A stretch of 64,000 bases of DNA from an uncultured Flavobacteriaceae bacterium. Lineage in GTDB: Bacteria > Bacteroidota > Bacteroidia > Flavobacteriales > Flavobacteriaceae. Shown in pieces: positions 35,867 through 44,037 of the stretch. Location: assembly GCA_947495135.1 (NCBI GenBank), contig CANLXN010000009.1, forward strand, positions 52,165 to 116,164, given 5' to 3'. The notes beneath the pieces are model-generated. The model did not search any database and had not been told where the DNA came from. It saw only the letters and a program-made list of their open reading frames with translations. The position numbers and the translations under genes are program-made. Every line of letters starts with the position of its first letter. The first letter of the stretch is position 1.

Positions 35867-36236
35867 GCTTTTTCAAAAAAGGAATTTGCACTAGGAATAA
35901 AGTTAGTGTTCCTATTCCCATAACCAAAGTTTTAGACAATTTCAAGTTGGCAAAAGGATTTGTAATTTGAGGTAATTCTGAAATTTTCATATCCGAAAAA
36001 TAACTCGCCCCACCCATAGGATATAAATATAATAATCCAATAGATATGGCAAAAATACCCACAATAAACACCCAACCAGATTTTGAAATAAGAGGCGTGT
36101 AGACAAACTTACTAGCAGAGCGTACAACAATTTTTTCCATTACTTTGGAAGTAAAGTCAATCGAAGGATTTACAAATCCTGCTTCTTCGATTATCTTGTC
36201 GGCAATTGCGTCAAATTCTTTAGTTGGCTTATCCAT
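35841..36236 (-). CDS. probable membrane anti-sigma factor of the first ECF module
   Basis: This short protein (132 residues from the ATG at 36236; 140 from 36260) has a soluble N-terminal part (KPTKEFDAIADKIIEEAGFVNPSIDFTSKVMEKI) and two hydrophobic helices (GWVFIVGIFAISIGLLYLY and SKTLVMGIGTLTLFLVQIPFL). It overlaps the sigma gene by 8 nt when read from 36236. Sequence is too divergent to name a family, but the position and N-terminal soluble part match anti-sigma factors that hold ECF sigma factors at the membrane. The 3' end overlaps the convergent DUF4199 gene. Confidence 0.6.
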   Translation of the reverse strand: MDKPTKEFDAIADKIIEEAGFVNPSIDFTSKVMEKIVVRSASKFVYTPLISKSGWVFIVGIFAISIGLLYLYPMGGASYFSDMKISELPQITNPFANLKLSKTLVMGIGTLTLFLVQIPFLKKLIEKPTAS

Positions 36237-36807
36237 TGGTACTCGATTTTTCCGGAACAAAATAGGGTTGTAACAAATTAAACAACTTTTTCCGACTTCT
36301 ATATAATTTTACCTTAATATTCTCTTCCGAAAGTTTCGTGACCACAGCTAGTTCTTTAATCGATTGTTCCTCGAAATAATATAGGGTAATTAAAGCTGCC
36401 TCAACTTCTGGTAATTGCATAATACATTCTTGTATTTTTTCTTTTCGCTCTGCCGTCTCCATTTGTTGCAATCCATTTTCTACAACTCCAACATCACTTT
36501 CTGTAATTTCTTCCAACAGTTGAAAACTCTTATGTTTCTTATTCTTTCTCAAGTTATCTAATGCCTTGCGATACGCGATACTATAGAGCCAACTGGAAAA
36601 CTTAGACTCTCCCCTGAAACTCCCTAAGGACTCGTAGGCCTTTATAAAGGTGTCTTGAGAAACTTCTTCAGCTTCCTCTCTAACTTTTACCATTCTAACT
36701 ACAATGGTGAACACATAACTCTGGTATTTATCCACCAGTTTTGCAAAGGCCGATGTATCGCCCTGCAAGGTTTGTTGGATTAAATATTGGTCGGTGTCAG
36801 TTTGCAT
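36229..36807 (-). CDS. ECF RNA polymerase sigma factor
   Basis: The 192-residue protein has sigma region 2 (AFAKLVDKYQSYVFTIVVRMV, then SQDTFIKAYESLGSFRGESKFSSWLYSIAYRKALDNLR) and region 4 (LPEVEAALITLYYFEEQSIKELAVVTKLSEENIKVKLYRSRKKL). There is no extra C-terminal domain. It recognises promoters of a regulon together with core polymerase. Its own promoter candidate (36815-36845) has the ECF-type layout and puts the expected transcript start at or near the ATG. Downstream overlaps the anti-sigma gene. Confidence 0.92.
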   Translation of the reverse strand: MQTDTDQYLIQQTLQGDTSAFAKLVDKYQSYVFTIVVRMVKVREEAEEVSQDTFIKAYESLGSFRGESKFSSWLYSIAYRKALDNLRKNKKHKSFQLLEEITESDVGVVENGLQQMETAERKEKIQECIMQLPEVEAALITLYYFEEQSIKELAVVTKLSEENIKVKLYRSRKKLFNLLQPYFVPEKSSTNG

Positions 36808-36814
36808 TTTAAAG

Positions 36815-36845
36815 TAAGACGGTGATTAGTTAAAAATGGTTACAA
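36815..36845 (-). promoter_or_regulatory. candidate ECF promoter of the sigma gene (autoregulation)
   Basis: On the minus strand TTGTAACC (36845-36838), a 16-nt spacer and CGTCTTA (36821-36815) lie directly upstream of the start codon at 36807. The expected transcript start is close to the ATG, so the message may be leaderless. Confidence 0.55.
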
Positions 36846-36945
36846 GAGTTGGAGAAAATTTTTAGTAATTCATCTTTGCAAGATTCGAATGATGAATTCA
36901 AGCTAAACTGTGATTTCAACTTCAATTTATTTTTTTTCAACTTAA

Positions 36946-36976
36946 TTGTAACCAAATAAGAAAAACCTCCGTCCTA
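36946..36976 (+). promoter_or_regulatory. candidate ECF promoter of the divergent DUF6249 gene
   Basis: TTGTAACC (36946-36953), a 16-nt spacer and CGTCCTA (36970-36976) repeat the motif found facing the sigma gene. The start codon is 71 nt further on. Confidence 0.55.
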
Positions 36977-37047
36977 ATACCAAACGAACAAAATCAATCA
37001 AATAATCAATCAATTGCTTTTACGCACAAAATCTAAAAAATCACCTT

Positions 37048-37398
37048 ATGGAAAATCCTGAAATTATTATTATACCTGTAATATTTGGACTAGTATTTGG
37101 AATATTTTACTTGTTCATCTCTGCTAGAAACAAAGAACGACTTGCATTAATCGAAAAAGGCGCAGATGCTTCCATCTTTTACGGGAAGGATCGAAAAGTA
37201 ACACCCATTTGGAAAGTAATCGTTATCAACTTAGCCACACTTATGATGGGAATTGGACTAGGAATATTTATTGCTGGAATTTTAACGCAGCTTGGAATAG
37301 ACGAAGACATTGCGAGTCCAGGTGCTGGGTTTTTCATGGCCGGACTTGGACTATTTACTGGATTTTACCTCACTAAAAAATTAAACGACGACGCATAA
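37048..37398 (+). CDS. DUF6249-like small membrane protein
   Basis: This 116-residue protein begins MENPEIIIIPVIFGLVFGIFYLF and has three hydrophobic helices, the first followed by ARNKERLALIEKGADASIF. This arrangement is seen in small Bacteroidota membrane proteins annotated DUF6249. Function is unknown. It is divergent from the ECF sigma gene and has a matching ECF-type promoter, so it is a likely target of that sigma factor. A terminator follows. Confidence 0.72.
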   Translation: MENPEIIIIPVIFGLVFGIFYLFISARNKERLALIEKGADASIFYGKDRKVTPIWKVIVINLATLMMGIGLGIFIAGILTQLGIDEDIASPGAGFFMAGLGLFTGFYLTKKLNDDA

Positions 37399-37422
37399 CA
37401 CAAAGTTTAAATTAATTAACCA

Positions 37423-37457
37423 GCCATTTCAAATTCTTTTTTTGAGGTGGCTTTTTT
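37423..37457 (+). terminator. terminator between the DUF6249 and DoxX genes
   Basis: An 11-bp stem with two G-U pairs (GCCATTTCAAA with TTTGAGGTGGC) around a 7-nt loop is followed by TTTTTT. The DoxX start codon is only 11 nt beyond. Confidence 0.7.
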
Positions 37458-37467
37458 ATTACTTATC

Positions 37468-38037
37468 ATGAAAAAATCGACACTCATAAACATCCTGGAA
37501 TGGGCGCTGCGTATAAATGTATTTATCAAATTATTTATCTATGGCAGTGGAAAGATTATTGGACAACAATTTTATAGGAAAGGAAACATTCCAGAAGAAA
37601 TTGGGTCCATCTCATTAGCCGAAACTGGCAGCTACAACCTCGCTTGGACTTTCTTTGGCCATTCGCAAGGATACATCTTATTTATAGGAATATCACAGAT
37701 TATAGGAGCCATACTTTTCCTTATTCCCAGAACCAAACTACTTGGAGGAGCAATCCTTATCCCTATTTTACTCAATATAATTGTGGTAGATTACTTCTAT
37801 GGTGTGGCTTACGGAGCCATGTTTAGCGCTTGCTTTTATTTGGCGAGTATACTTTGGCTATTTTATAGGTATAAAACTGAACTAATAAAGGCAGTGAAGA
37901 GATTACTATTGCCTCATGAAAGTGGTTTAAATAAAAAACAACTGCTCTTGCAATTGGGCCTAATGGTGGTGGCCTTTGCGGCAGTATTTTGTGTAGAATT
38001 ATTCTTTATCGATTTTTTTGGATATCAAGATCGATAA
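37468..38037 (+). CDS. DoxX-like membrane protein
   Basis: From the ATG at 37468 (MKKSTLINILEWALRINVF) the protein has about 189 residues with four hydrophobic segments. The layout, with a conserved FLIPRTKLLGGAILIPI turn, resembles DoxX/DoxD-type proteins, whose function is unclear in most bacteria. It may be partly read through from the DUF6249 gene despite the terminator. The stop codon abuts the convergent gene with no gap. Confidence 0.7.
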   Translation: MKKSTLINILEWALRINVFIKLFIYGSGKIIGQQFYRKGNIPEEIGSISLAETGSYNLAWTFFGHSQGYILFIGISQIIGAILFLIPRTKLLGGAILIPILLNIIVVDYFYGVAYGAMFSACFYLASILWLFYRYKTELIKAVKRLLLPHESGLNKKQLLLQLGLMVVAFAAVFCVELFFIDFFGYQDR

Positions 38038-39717
38038 TTATTTTATGATAACGTTACTATAAGAAGCATTGATCACTATTGAACTGTTTGAATTTAAGCT
38101 TTTGTGGTACCCTTTTAAAAGTGATCTACTATCGTTCTTATTCTTAGTGGTGATTTCTATAGAAGACGGACTCTCGAAACGAGATTTTTTCCCATTGTAG
38201 TAAAATGTAAATGCCGTATCAGGAATATTTAAAGTAGCATCTGTGTTTTCTAATGAAATATCCAATGATTTAAAATTGTCGTCTATGGTATTCACGAATA
38301 AATTACCAAAAGACCCCGAAAGTACGGCAGAACCATTTAGCTTATTAATGTTCACATTGCTAGAATTGGCTTCACACATAATTTTCTGAACATTATTCAA
38401 TCTACAATCGTCTACATAATCCAAAATGAGTTCTCCTCTCTTCCAATTATTTACCAATACCGGGGCATAGGAAGCATTGATGAGGGTCTTCCCCCCATCA
38501 ATGCTATTTGCTGTTAGTGCAGAATAGTTAAGTGTTGCGTTTACATTCACTGCATCCGCTAGTTTCACCTTTCCATATCGTACATTAATATCCGTTTCAG
38601 TTCCTTTAGGCATACGAATTATAATGGTTTTCTTAGCCTTAACATTGTCATCAAATAGATCTCCTTTTCTACCAGATTTAATTTTGATCACTTTATTTCC
38701 GTTCTTATCGGTAGTAACGGTTTTGGTGTAATCTCCATCTTCATCCTCAAACTGCTCTGCCCATTTTTCAACGTCTTTACCAAATTCTTCTCCCCATTTT
38801 TCCATGTCTTCACCAAAAGATTCTCCCCATTTCTCCATTTCTTTGCCAAATTGCTCTCCAAATTCCTCTCCCCATTTTTCCATGTCTTTTCCAAACTCTT
38901 CTCCCCATTTTTCCATCTTCCGCTCAAATTCGGGGCCAAATTTCTCTTCAAATTGCTTTCCAAAATCTTCTCCCCAATCTTCCATCACTCCTTCAAACTC
39001 TTGAGCCCAATCATCTACATCATCCAGCCAAGCATCTGTTTGACGCACCGTAACGTTTGAATCGTACTTTTTATTCAACTTATTTACATAAGCTTGCTTG
39101 TTCTCTCGATACTTATCGCGGTCGAAAGAGTTGTTTACGCCATCATTATCGAAATTATAGCTAATTCCGCCATTGCCAGACATGATAGAAGGACGTCCGT
39201 TGGTAAATGGCCATTTAGGAACCTTTTCAAAGTCGGGAATATTTGGAACCAATCCACTCCAATCCATATCGCCAAGTTCACTTAAACCAGATAGACTTTC
39301 CAAAGATTTAAGCGACTTTAGACTTTCAAGGGCATCCAAGTTATTCAAAGACTCTAAGCCTTTAAGACGATCCAGGGCCTTTAAACTTCCCATAGATTCT
39401 ACTCCACCCCACAGACTACCGTCGTTAGATGTTACAATTACCTCTTTGCTGTTTCCTATTACTCTAAACTTCCAATTATTAAAAATTTCTTCTTTCTCTT
39501 TTGCCGAAAGGTCATCCCCATCTACATAAGCTTCCACTTCGATTTTATTCTTATTCCATGTCTCAAACACTACGTTAGTGTGAGATGCATTCACAGAAAT
39601 AGTTGCTCCATCACTCACGTTAAAGCTCTCCTTAGAGCTACTCTGCGCAATAAGCAGAGAGCTAAATAACAGACACACAATGCCCGCTAGGTTTCTATTA
39701 AATATTAATCTGTTCAT
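38038..39717 (-). CDS. secreted protein with 11-residue coiled repeats and DUF4097-like C-terminus
   Basis: This 559-residue protein has a signal peptide (NLAGIVCLLFSSLLIAQS). It then has a Leu/Ser-rich stretch (residues about 111-149, SLKSLKSLESLSGLSELG) and a charged helical block (about 237-324) made of MEKWGEEFGKD-type 11-residue units. The C-terminal ~200 residues form beta-strand repeats (VNATLNYSALTANSIDGG, LINASYAPVLVNNW), as in the DUF4097-type domain. It is the last gene of the second ECF operon and overlaps the anti-sigma-like gene by 20 nt. It may be the output or sensor of this envelope-stress-like module. Function is unknown. Confidence 0.7.
   Translation of the reverse strand: MNRLIFNRNLAGIVCLLFSSLLIAQSSSKESFNVSDGATISVNASHTNVVFETWNKNKIEVEAYVDGDDLSAKEKEEIFNNWKFRVIGNSKEVIVTSNDGSLWGGVESMGSLKALDRLKGLESLNNLDALESLKSLKSLESLSGLSELGDMDWSGLVPNIPDFEKVPKWPFTNGRPSIMSGNGGISYNFDNDGVNNSFDRDKYRENKQAYVNKLNKKYDSNVTVRQTDAWLDDVDDWAQEFEGVMEDWGEDFGKQFEEKFGPEFERKMEKWGEEFGKDMEKWGEEFGEQFGKEMEKWGESFGEDMEKWGEEFGKDVEKWAEQFEDEDGDYTKTVTTDKNGNKVIKIKSGRKGDLFDDNVKAKKTIIIRMPKGTETDINVRYGKVKLADAVNVNATLNYSALTANSIDGGKTLINASYAPVLVNNWKRGELILDYVDDCRLNNVQKIMCEANSSNVNINKLNGSAVLSGSFGNLFVNTIDDNFKSLDISLENTDATLNIPDTAFTFYYNGKKSRFESPSSIEITTKNKNDSRSLLKGYHKSLNSNSSIVINASYSNVIIK
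38746..39009 (-). repeat. tandem 11-residue (hendecad) coding repeats
   Basis: Repeated units of EKWGEEFGKDM type encode a highly charged helix, with Trp-Gly and Phe recurring every 11 residues. The underlying DNA has many short direct repeats in this stretch. Confidence 0.8.
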
Positions 39718-40282
39718 TTTCTAGTTCTTTAAGTTCTTTTAATTTGTTTTTTAGTTTGAACAGCAAGTCCATACGTAATTTCAAATTATCGATTAAAGCA
39801 TTGATGGTAGCCTCTGTTGGGCCTACCTCATTCAATTCTAATGTAAGACGCTTATACTCTTTGTCTAATTCTGCCAAACGTCTCATATACCCTTCAATAA
39901 GCTCCTTATTTCCATCATTGATTTGCAACGAGGCTAATTGAACATTGATCCCAGTGGTATAAAACTCTTCAATTTTTTTAAGGTCGGGTGAAATATCTCC
40001 TATGGTTAGTTGGGGTGTAGTTGGCTCAATCGCATTTTCTATATCAACTATTTCGGTATCAACGGTTCCTTCTTCATTCAATTCCTTTAAGCCTACATAT
40101 CCAATTCCCAAACATAAGATCACCGAAGCTGCTATTTTCAACCAGAAGAAAGATGTATTTTTCTTTTTCTTAGACTGAAATGCCTTTTCTAGCTTAGCTT
40201 CGAATCTAGCTTCATGACCTTTAGACAATTTTGGTTGCTCTAAAGTCTCTTTCTTCATCATCTCTCTAATATCCTGTCCCAT
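39698..40282 (-). CDS. single-pass membrane protein, probable anti-sigma factor of the second ECF module
   Basis: This 194-residue protein has a soluble basic N-terminal part (ARFEAKLEKAFQSKKKK), a transmembrane helix (about 46-63, LKIAASVILCLGIGYVGL) and a periplasmic part rich in predicted helices (ELIEGYMRRLAELDKEYKRLTLEL). It overlaps the sigma gene by 17 nt and the repeat protein by 20 nt. It has no zinc-binding anti-sigma motif. The role as anti-sigma factor is inferred from position and topology. Confidence 0.62.
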   Translation of the reverse strand: MGQDIREMMKKETLEQPKLSKGHEARFEAKLEKAFQSKKKKNTSFFWLKIAASVILCLGIGYVGLKELNEEGTVDTEIVDIENAIEPTTPQLTIGDISPDLKKIEEFYTTGINVQLASLQINDGNKELIEGYMRRLAELDKEYKRLTLELNEVGPTEATINALIDNLKLRMDLLFKLKNKLKELKELENEQINI

Positions 40283-40808
40283 ATTGCAAATGTTTTAGTT
40301 CTTCTTTTAATTGTTTTTTACCGCGGTATAAATTGGTTCTCGAAGCATTTTCAGAAATATCCAATATTCCGGCTATCTCTTGATGGTCATACCCCTCTAA
40401 TAGAAACAACTGTACCACAATCTTATAAGGGTTCTTGAGTTTTTCAATGGCTTTGTGGACTTCGGCAATGGTTACTTCATCGGCCACATTCCAATCGTCC
40501 TCTTCTACCATACTCATTACTTCCTCATTCACCGGATACAACTCCATCTTTCTTGCCTTAATGGCATCCAAACAGGTATTGATCACGATTCTTTTTAACC
40601 AGGCTCCAAAGGTGACGTCCCCTTTGAATTGATGCAATTTCGAAAACGCCTTGATAAAAGCATCTTGCATTGCATCTTCTGCCGCGGCCATGTCTTTTAT
40701 ATATCGCTGAGCGATTACAAACATACCGTCGCAATACTGCTTATAAAGCTGCATTTGCGCTTTAGGATTATGCTCTTTGCATTGTTCAACAAGTAATAAA
40801 TTAGACAA
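40266..40808 (-). CDS. ECF RNA polymerase sigma factor
   Basis: The 180-residue sigma factor has region 2 (KAQMQLYKQYCDGMFVIAQRYI, DAMQDAFIKAFSKLHQFKGDVTFGAWLKRIVINTCLD) and region 4 (KNPYKIVVQLFLLEGYDHQEIAGILDISENASRTNLYRGKKQL). It leads an operon with the membrane protein and the repeat protein downstream. A candidate ECF-type promoter lies at 40841-40870 upstream, which suggests autoregulation. The signal it responds to is unknown. Confidence 0.92.
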   Translation of the reverse strand: MSNLLLVEQCKEHNPKAQMQLYKQYCDGMFVIAQRYIKDMAAAEDAMQDAFIKAFSKLHQFKGDVTFGAWLKRIVINTCLDAIKARKMELYPVNEEVMSMVEEDDWNVADEVTIAEVHKAIEKLKNPYKIVVQLFLLEGYDHQEIAGILDISENASRTNLYRGKKQLKEELKHLQYGTGY

Positions 40809-40840
40809 ACTTGATGGTTTTTTTGGTTGCTGTTCAGATT

Positions 40841-40870
40841 AAAGACGAACGATTTATTGATGTGTCACAA
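40841..40870 (-). promoter_or_regulatory. candidate ECF promoter of the second sigma operon
   Basis: On the minus strand TTGTGACA (40870-40863), a 15-nt spacer and CGTCTTT (40847-40841) lie 33 nt before the start codon. A short TCAC/GTGA inverted repeat overlaps the upstream box. Confidence 0.45.
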
Positions 40871-41224
40871 AAAAAGTGATTTTTTTATGTTTTATCTAAT
40901 TTATAAAAGAAAACACTTAGGATAGTACGGAGTAAAAATCTAAATTCCCACTTTCAATTTGACCGTTTTGGTCTTAAGTTTTACAATTCTTAATATCGCT
41001 TAGATTACAGAAACACCACTCCACCCTTTAAACACAGAGTTGTGTATCGATGGGTTATAAGTATTGCTATCTTTCACTTTGAGTGATTTTAACGAAGCGG
41101 GAGTTAAAACTGTATTGAGAAGTTAATTCAAGTTGTGTTTCTACGTTCGCTTTAATTTTAACTTCATTGTACTTCCAAAATAAGGTTGACCATGTCGCCA
41201 ATCAAACTAACGTATCAAGTCTTA
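40871..41224. other. AT-rich intergenic stretch with no recognised gene
   Basis: Between the sigma promoter and the ohr terminator I see no open frame of convincing length, no tRNA-like structure and no strong repeat. Confidence 0.5.
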
Positions 41225-41259
41225 AATAAAAAAGCCTTTCATATTAACTACGAAAGGCT
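41225..41259 (-). terminator. rho-independent terminator of ohr
   Basis: An 8-bp stem (AGCCTTTC at 41233-41240 with GAAAGGCT at 41252-41259) is followed, on the minus strand, by a T-rich run. Confidence 0.75.
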
Positions 41260-41285
41260 CTTTTCATTTTATAAATTATTTATGA

Positions 41286-41714
41286 TTATTCGTCCAATAA
41301 TAAATTTAAAGTCACTGTAATATTATCGCGAGTGGCCTTCGAAAACGGACACATGTCGTGCGCCGCATTTACCAAGTCTTCTCCTGTTTCCAAATCAACA
41401 CCTGGAATAAAGCAATCTAAGGTCGCTTCTAAGAAAAACCCTTCATCATCTTTACAAAATCCAATTGTAGCACTAACACTCACTTCATCAGTATTTATAT
41501 CCATTTTTCGTTGTCCGATCACCGCTTGCAGCGCTCCTCCAAAACAGGCTGAGTAGGCCGCTCCAAAAAATTGTTCTGGATTAGCACCATCTCCTCCGTC
41601 ACCTCCCATAGACTTCGGAACAGAAAGTTTAAAGTCGATTGGTCCGTCTTCAGAGGTTACATGTCCGGCTCTTCCACCAACAGCTGTTGTGGTTGCTTCG
41701 TATAAGGTTTTCAT
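41286..41714 (-). CDS. ohr: organic hydroperoxide resistance protein Ohr
   Basis: This 142-residue OsmC/Ohr-family peroxidase has the redox pair Cys57 (SACFGGAL) and Cys122 (MCPFSKATR). The catalytic arginine is probably Arg15, in VGGRAGHV. Ohr reduces organic hydroperoxides with thiols such as lipoyl groups. The NPEQFFGAAYSACFGGAL block is typical of Ohr rather than OsmC. An OhrR regulator is not visible nearby. The gene has its own terminator and is probably monocistronic. Confidence 0.93.
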   Translation of the reverse strand: MKTLYEATTTAVGGRAGHVTSEDGPIDFKLSVPKSMGGDGGDGANPEQFFGAAYSACFGGALQAVIGQRKMDINTDEVSVSATIGFCKDDEGFFLEATLDCFIPGVDLETGEDLVNAAHDMCPFSKATRDNITVTLNLLLDE

Positions 41715-41784
41715 TGCTATGCTTTTTTAGATTAATACTACTCGAAGGTAAGAATCAAAACAAGTCTGCTAAAATTGAGATTCA

Positions 41785-41792
41785 TAAATTTG
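41785..41792 (+). promoter_or_regulatory. candidate -7 element of meaB
   Basis: TAAATTTG matches TAnnTTTG and lies 15 nt before the GTG start. The implied leader is only a few nucleotides long. Confidence 0.4.
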
Positions 41793-41807
41793 TCATAAAT
41801 TCACCTT

Positions 41808-42887
41808 GTGGCTAAAACAAATAAACATACGAGTGCTTTGAACGAGAAAACAGGTGTAAACCAGCCAGCATCGCTTAGCAAAAAATCTGCCAATCGCTTA
41901 AAAGTGAATCGGAAAAAAGTCCCGTCTGTACTAGAACTATCCAAAGGAATTTTGGTGGGAGACAAGGCTGCATTAAGTAGAGGTATTACTTTAATTGAAA
42001 GTACAGCCTCCAAACATCAGGAGCTAGCAAAAGAACTTATCGAACTTTCCTTACCGCATGCAAATCGATCTATCCGAATAGGTATCACAGGTGTCCCTGG
42101 AGTTGGAAAGAGCACATTTATCGAGAGTTTTGGAAAGCTTCTCACCACTAATGGTCATAAAGTTGCAGTATTAGCTGTTGATCCAAGTAGTAGTTTGAGC
42201 AAAGGAAGTATCCTAGGCGATAAAACGCGCATGGAAGATTTAGTCAAAGAACCCAATGCGTTTATTCGTCCATCGGCTAGCGGCGATTCCCTGGGTGGTG
42301 TAGCCCGTAAAACTAGAGAAGCTATTATACTTTGTGAGGCCGCAGGCTATGATATTATCTTAATTGAAACCGTAGGAGTTGGACAAAGTGAAACAGCGGT
42401 TCATTCGATGACCGATTTCTTCTTATTGCTCAAACTAGCCGGTGCCGGAGATGAGTTACAAGGAATTAAACGCGGAATCATGGAAATGGCAGATGCCATT
42501 GTAATTAACAAAGCAGACGGAGAAAATAGAAAGGCCGCCAAACTAGCTAAACTCGAATTTAATAGAGCGCTACATTTATATCCACCAAAAGATAGCGGCT
42601 GGACACCTAAGACCCTTACTTGCTCTGCTCTTAATAATGAAGGCGTGGATACCGTATGGTCGAAAATTTCAGAATACATTGAAAGCACTAAAGACAATGG
42701 ATATTTTCAGCAAAAGAGAAACGAACAAAATAAATTCTGGCTGGTGCAAACCATCGAATCTCATTTGAAAAGTGATTTCTACGGAAACCCAAAAGTTCAA
42801 AAAGAATTGGAAAAACAATTACAACTTTTAAGTGAAAACAAAACCACGCCCTTTGAAGCCGCGACATTACTACTTCTATTAAAATAA
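41808..42887 (+). CDS. meaB: MeaB/ArgK-type GTPase, methylmalonyl-CoA mutase chaperone
   Basis: The 359-residue G3E GTPase has P-loop GVPGVGKS (95-102), then [31 protein letters not shown] and [13 protein letters not shown]. MeaB protects methylmalonyl-CoA mutase and controls loading of adenosylcobalamin. The GTG start at 41808 is the only start in this frame that keeps the basic N-terminus. The cobalamin adenosyltransferase is 10 kb away. The gene ends exactly where the convergent epimerase gene ends. Confidence 0.9.
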   Translation: MAKTNKHTSALNEKTGVNQPASLSKKSANRLKVNRKKVPSVLELSKGILVGDKAALSRGITLIESTASKHQELAKELIELSLPHANRSIRIGITGVPGVGKSTFIESFGKLLTTNGHKVAVLAVDPSSSLSKGSILGDKTRMEDLVKEPNAFIRPSASGDSLGGVARKTREAIILCEAAGYDIILIETVGVGQSETAVHSMTDFFLLLKLAGAGDELQGIKRGIMEMADAIVINKADGENRKAAKLAKLEFNRALHLYPPKDSGWTPKTLTCSALNNEGVDTVWSKISEYIESTKDNGYFQQKRNEQNKFWLVQTIESHLKSDFYGNPKVQKELEKQLQLLSENKTTPFEAATLLLLLK

Positions 42888-43829
42888 CTACATAAAGTTC
42901 TCACGAAACCATGCTACTTGGGCTTCCAGACCTTCTTTCAGCCCCGTTTGCGGATTGTAATTGAGTAATTTCCTTGCCTTGTCAATATTTGCCTTTGTCC
43001 TAGATTGATCTCCAGGCCTTGCTGGCTGTTGATCAATGTCAATTTTTTTATCTAAAATTTCCTCTGTCACAGCTATACCAGTAGCTGTGGTATTTTCCTC
43101 TTCCGTTCCTAGGTTAAAAATTTGTCCGTTAGAAACCTCTTGATGTGCTAACACGCTTACAATTCCATCAACGATATCTTGCACATAGGTAAAACTGCGG
43201 AGATGCTTCTCACTGCCATCATACAGTGGAAACGGCTTGTTATTCAAACCACAGTCGATAAGACGCGTATATAATTTATCTGGACGTTCTCTAGGTCCAT
43301 AGACAGAGTACAATCGCAAAGAAGTAGACTTTAAAAACCCACGGCGCGAATAAGCCAAAACCAGTTGTTCTGCGGCTAGCTTTGTCACTCCATACCAAGA
43401 CGCTGGAAGTGGGGCTTCATCTTCACTTAAAGTAGCTTTTAGTCCATAAATGGAAGAAGTCGCAATATTCACAAAGAACGGTTTCTCATCAAAAGTTTCC
43501 AAGACATCCAACATGCGCTGCGTTCCTAAAATATTGTTCGAAAAATAATCCTCAAAAGTGCTACTGGCTGAAATTCCGGGCTGAGCAGCAAAATGAAAGA
43601 TAGCCTCTAAATCGTTGGTAATAATTTCTGAAAGATCGCCAGTTCGAAGATCCATTTTTTGGACTTCTATTCCTTTTTCTAAAAGCACCTTAGCGTTTAA
43701 TTTTTTTAAGGATACATCGTAATAGCTGGAAAAGTTATCCATTGCTACCACCTCGTGGCCTAAAGTGTGCAGTCGCTCCGCTGTATGGGAACCAATAAAT
43801 CCGGCGGCACCGGTGACTAGTACTTTCAT
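42888..43829 (-). CDS. NAD-dependent epimerase, UDP-glucuronate 4-epimerase-like
   Basis: This extended SDR enzyme of 313 residues has TGAAGFIGSHTAERL, DNFSSYYDVSLKK, SSIYGLKATLSED and YGVTK, with LRLYSVYGPRERPD. The DNFSSYYD motif resembles UDP-glucuronate 4-epimerases, and the substrate is inferred from this. It stands alone, away from the main polysaccharide operon, and could serve surface glycans in general. The stop abuts the meaB stop on the other strand. Confidence 0.82.
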   Translation of the reverse strand: MKVLVTGAAGFIGSHTAERLHTLGHEVVAMDNFSSYYDVSLKKLNAKVLLEKGIEVQKMDLRTGDLSEIITNDLEAIFHFAAQPGISASSTFEDYFSNNILGTQRMLDVLETFDEKPFFVNIATSSIYGLKATLSEDEAPLPASWYGVTKLAAEQLVLAYSRRGFLKSTSLRLYSVYGPRERPDKLYTRLIDCGLNNKPFPLYDGSEKHLRSFTYVQDIVDGIVSVLAHQEVSNGQIFNLGTEEENTTATGIAVTEEILDKKIDIDQQPARPGDQSRTKANIDKARKLLNYNPQTGLKEGLEAQVAWFRENFM

Positions 43830-44007
43830 TTAAAAAAAAGAATTAAGTACTCAAAAGTATGAAAATTGAAGGGCATATTTTAAATTCTGAACAAAATAAA
43901 CAAGAAGAACCTTCCATATATAGGTATACAATCCTAATAATACACCCTAAATGAACACTTCGCACCTTTTTGACTTATAAAGACATCTGCCCTTCCATAA
44001 AAAAAAT

Positions 44008-44015
44008 TACTTTTG
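44008..44015 (+). promoter_or_regulatory. candidate -7 element of the glycolipid operon
   Basis: TACTTTTG matches TAnnTTTG and lies 22 nt before the ATG of the glycosyltransferase gene. No -33 box at the usual spacing. Confidence 0.45.
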
Positions 44016-44037
44016 CACCATACTACCATAAGCCTAT

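Noticed and set aside
38804..39060. Two plus-strand frames rich in Ser/Pro/Phe repeats
   Set aside because: They are the reverse reading of the 11-residue repeats of the minus-strand ECF-linked gene, which has a signal peptide and operon context.
40871..41224. Hidden gene or structured RNA in the long gap before ohr
   Set aside because: No frame has a credible start with coherent composition, and no tRNA-like or strong hairpin structure was seen.
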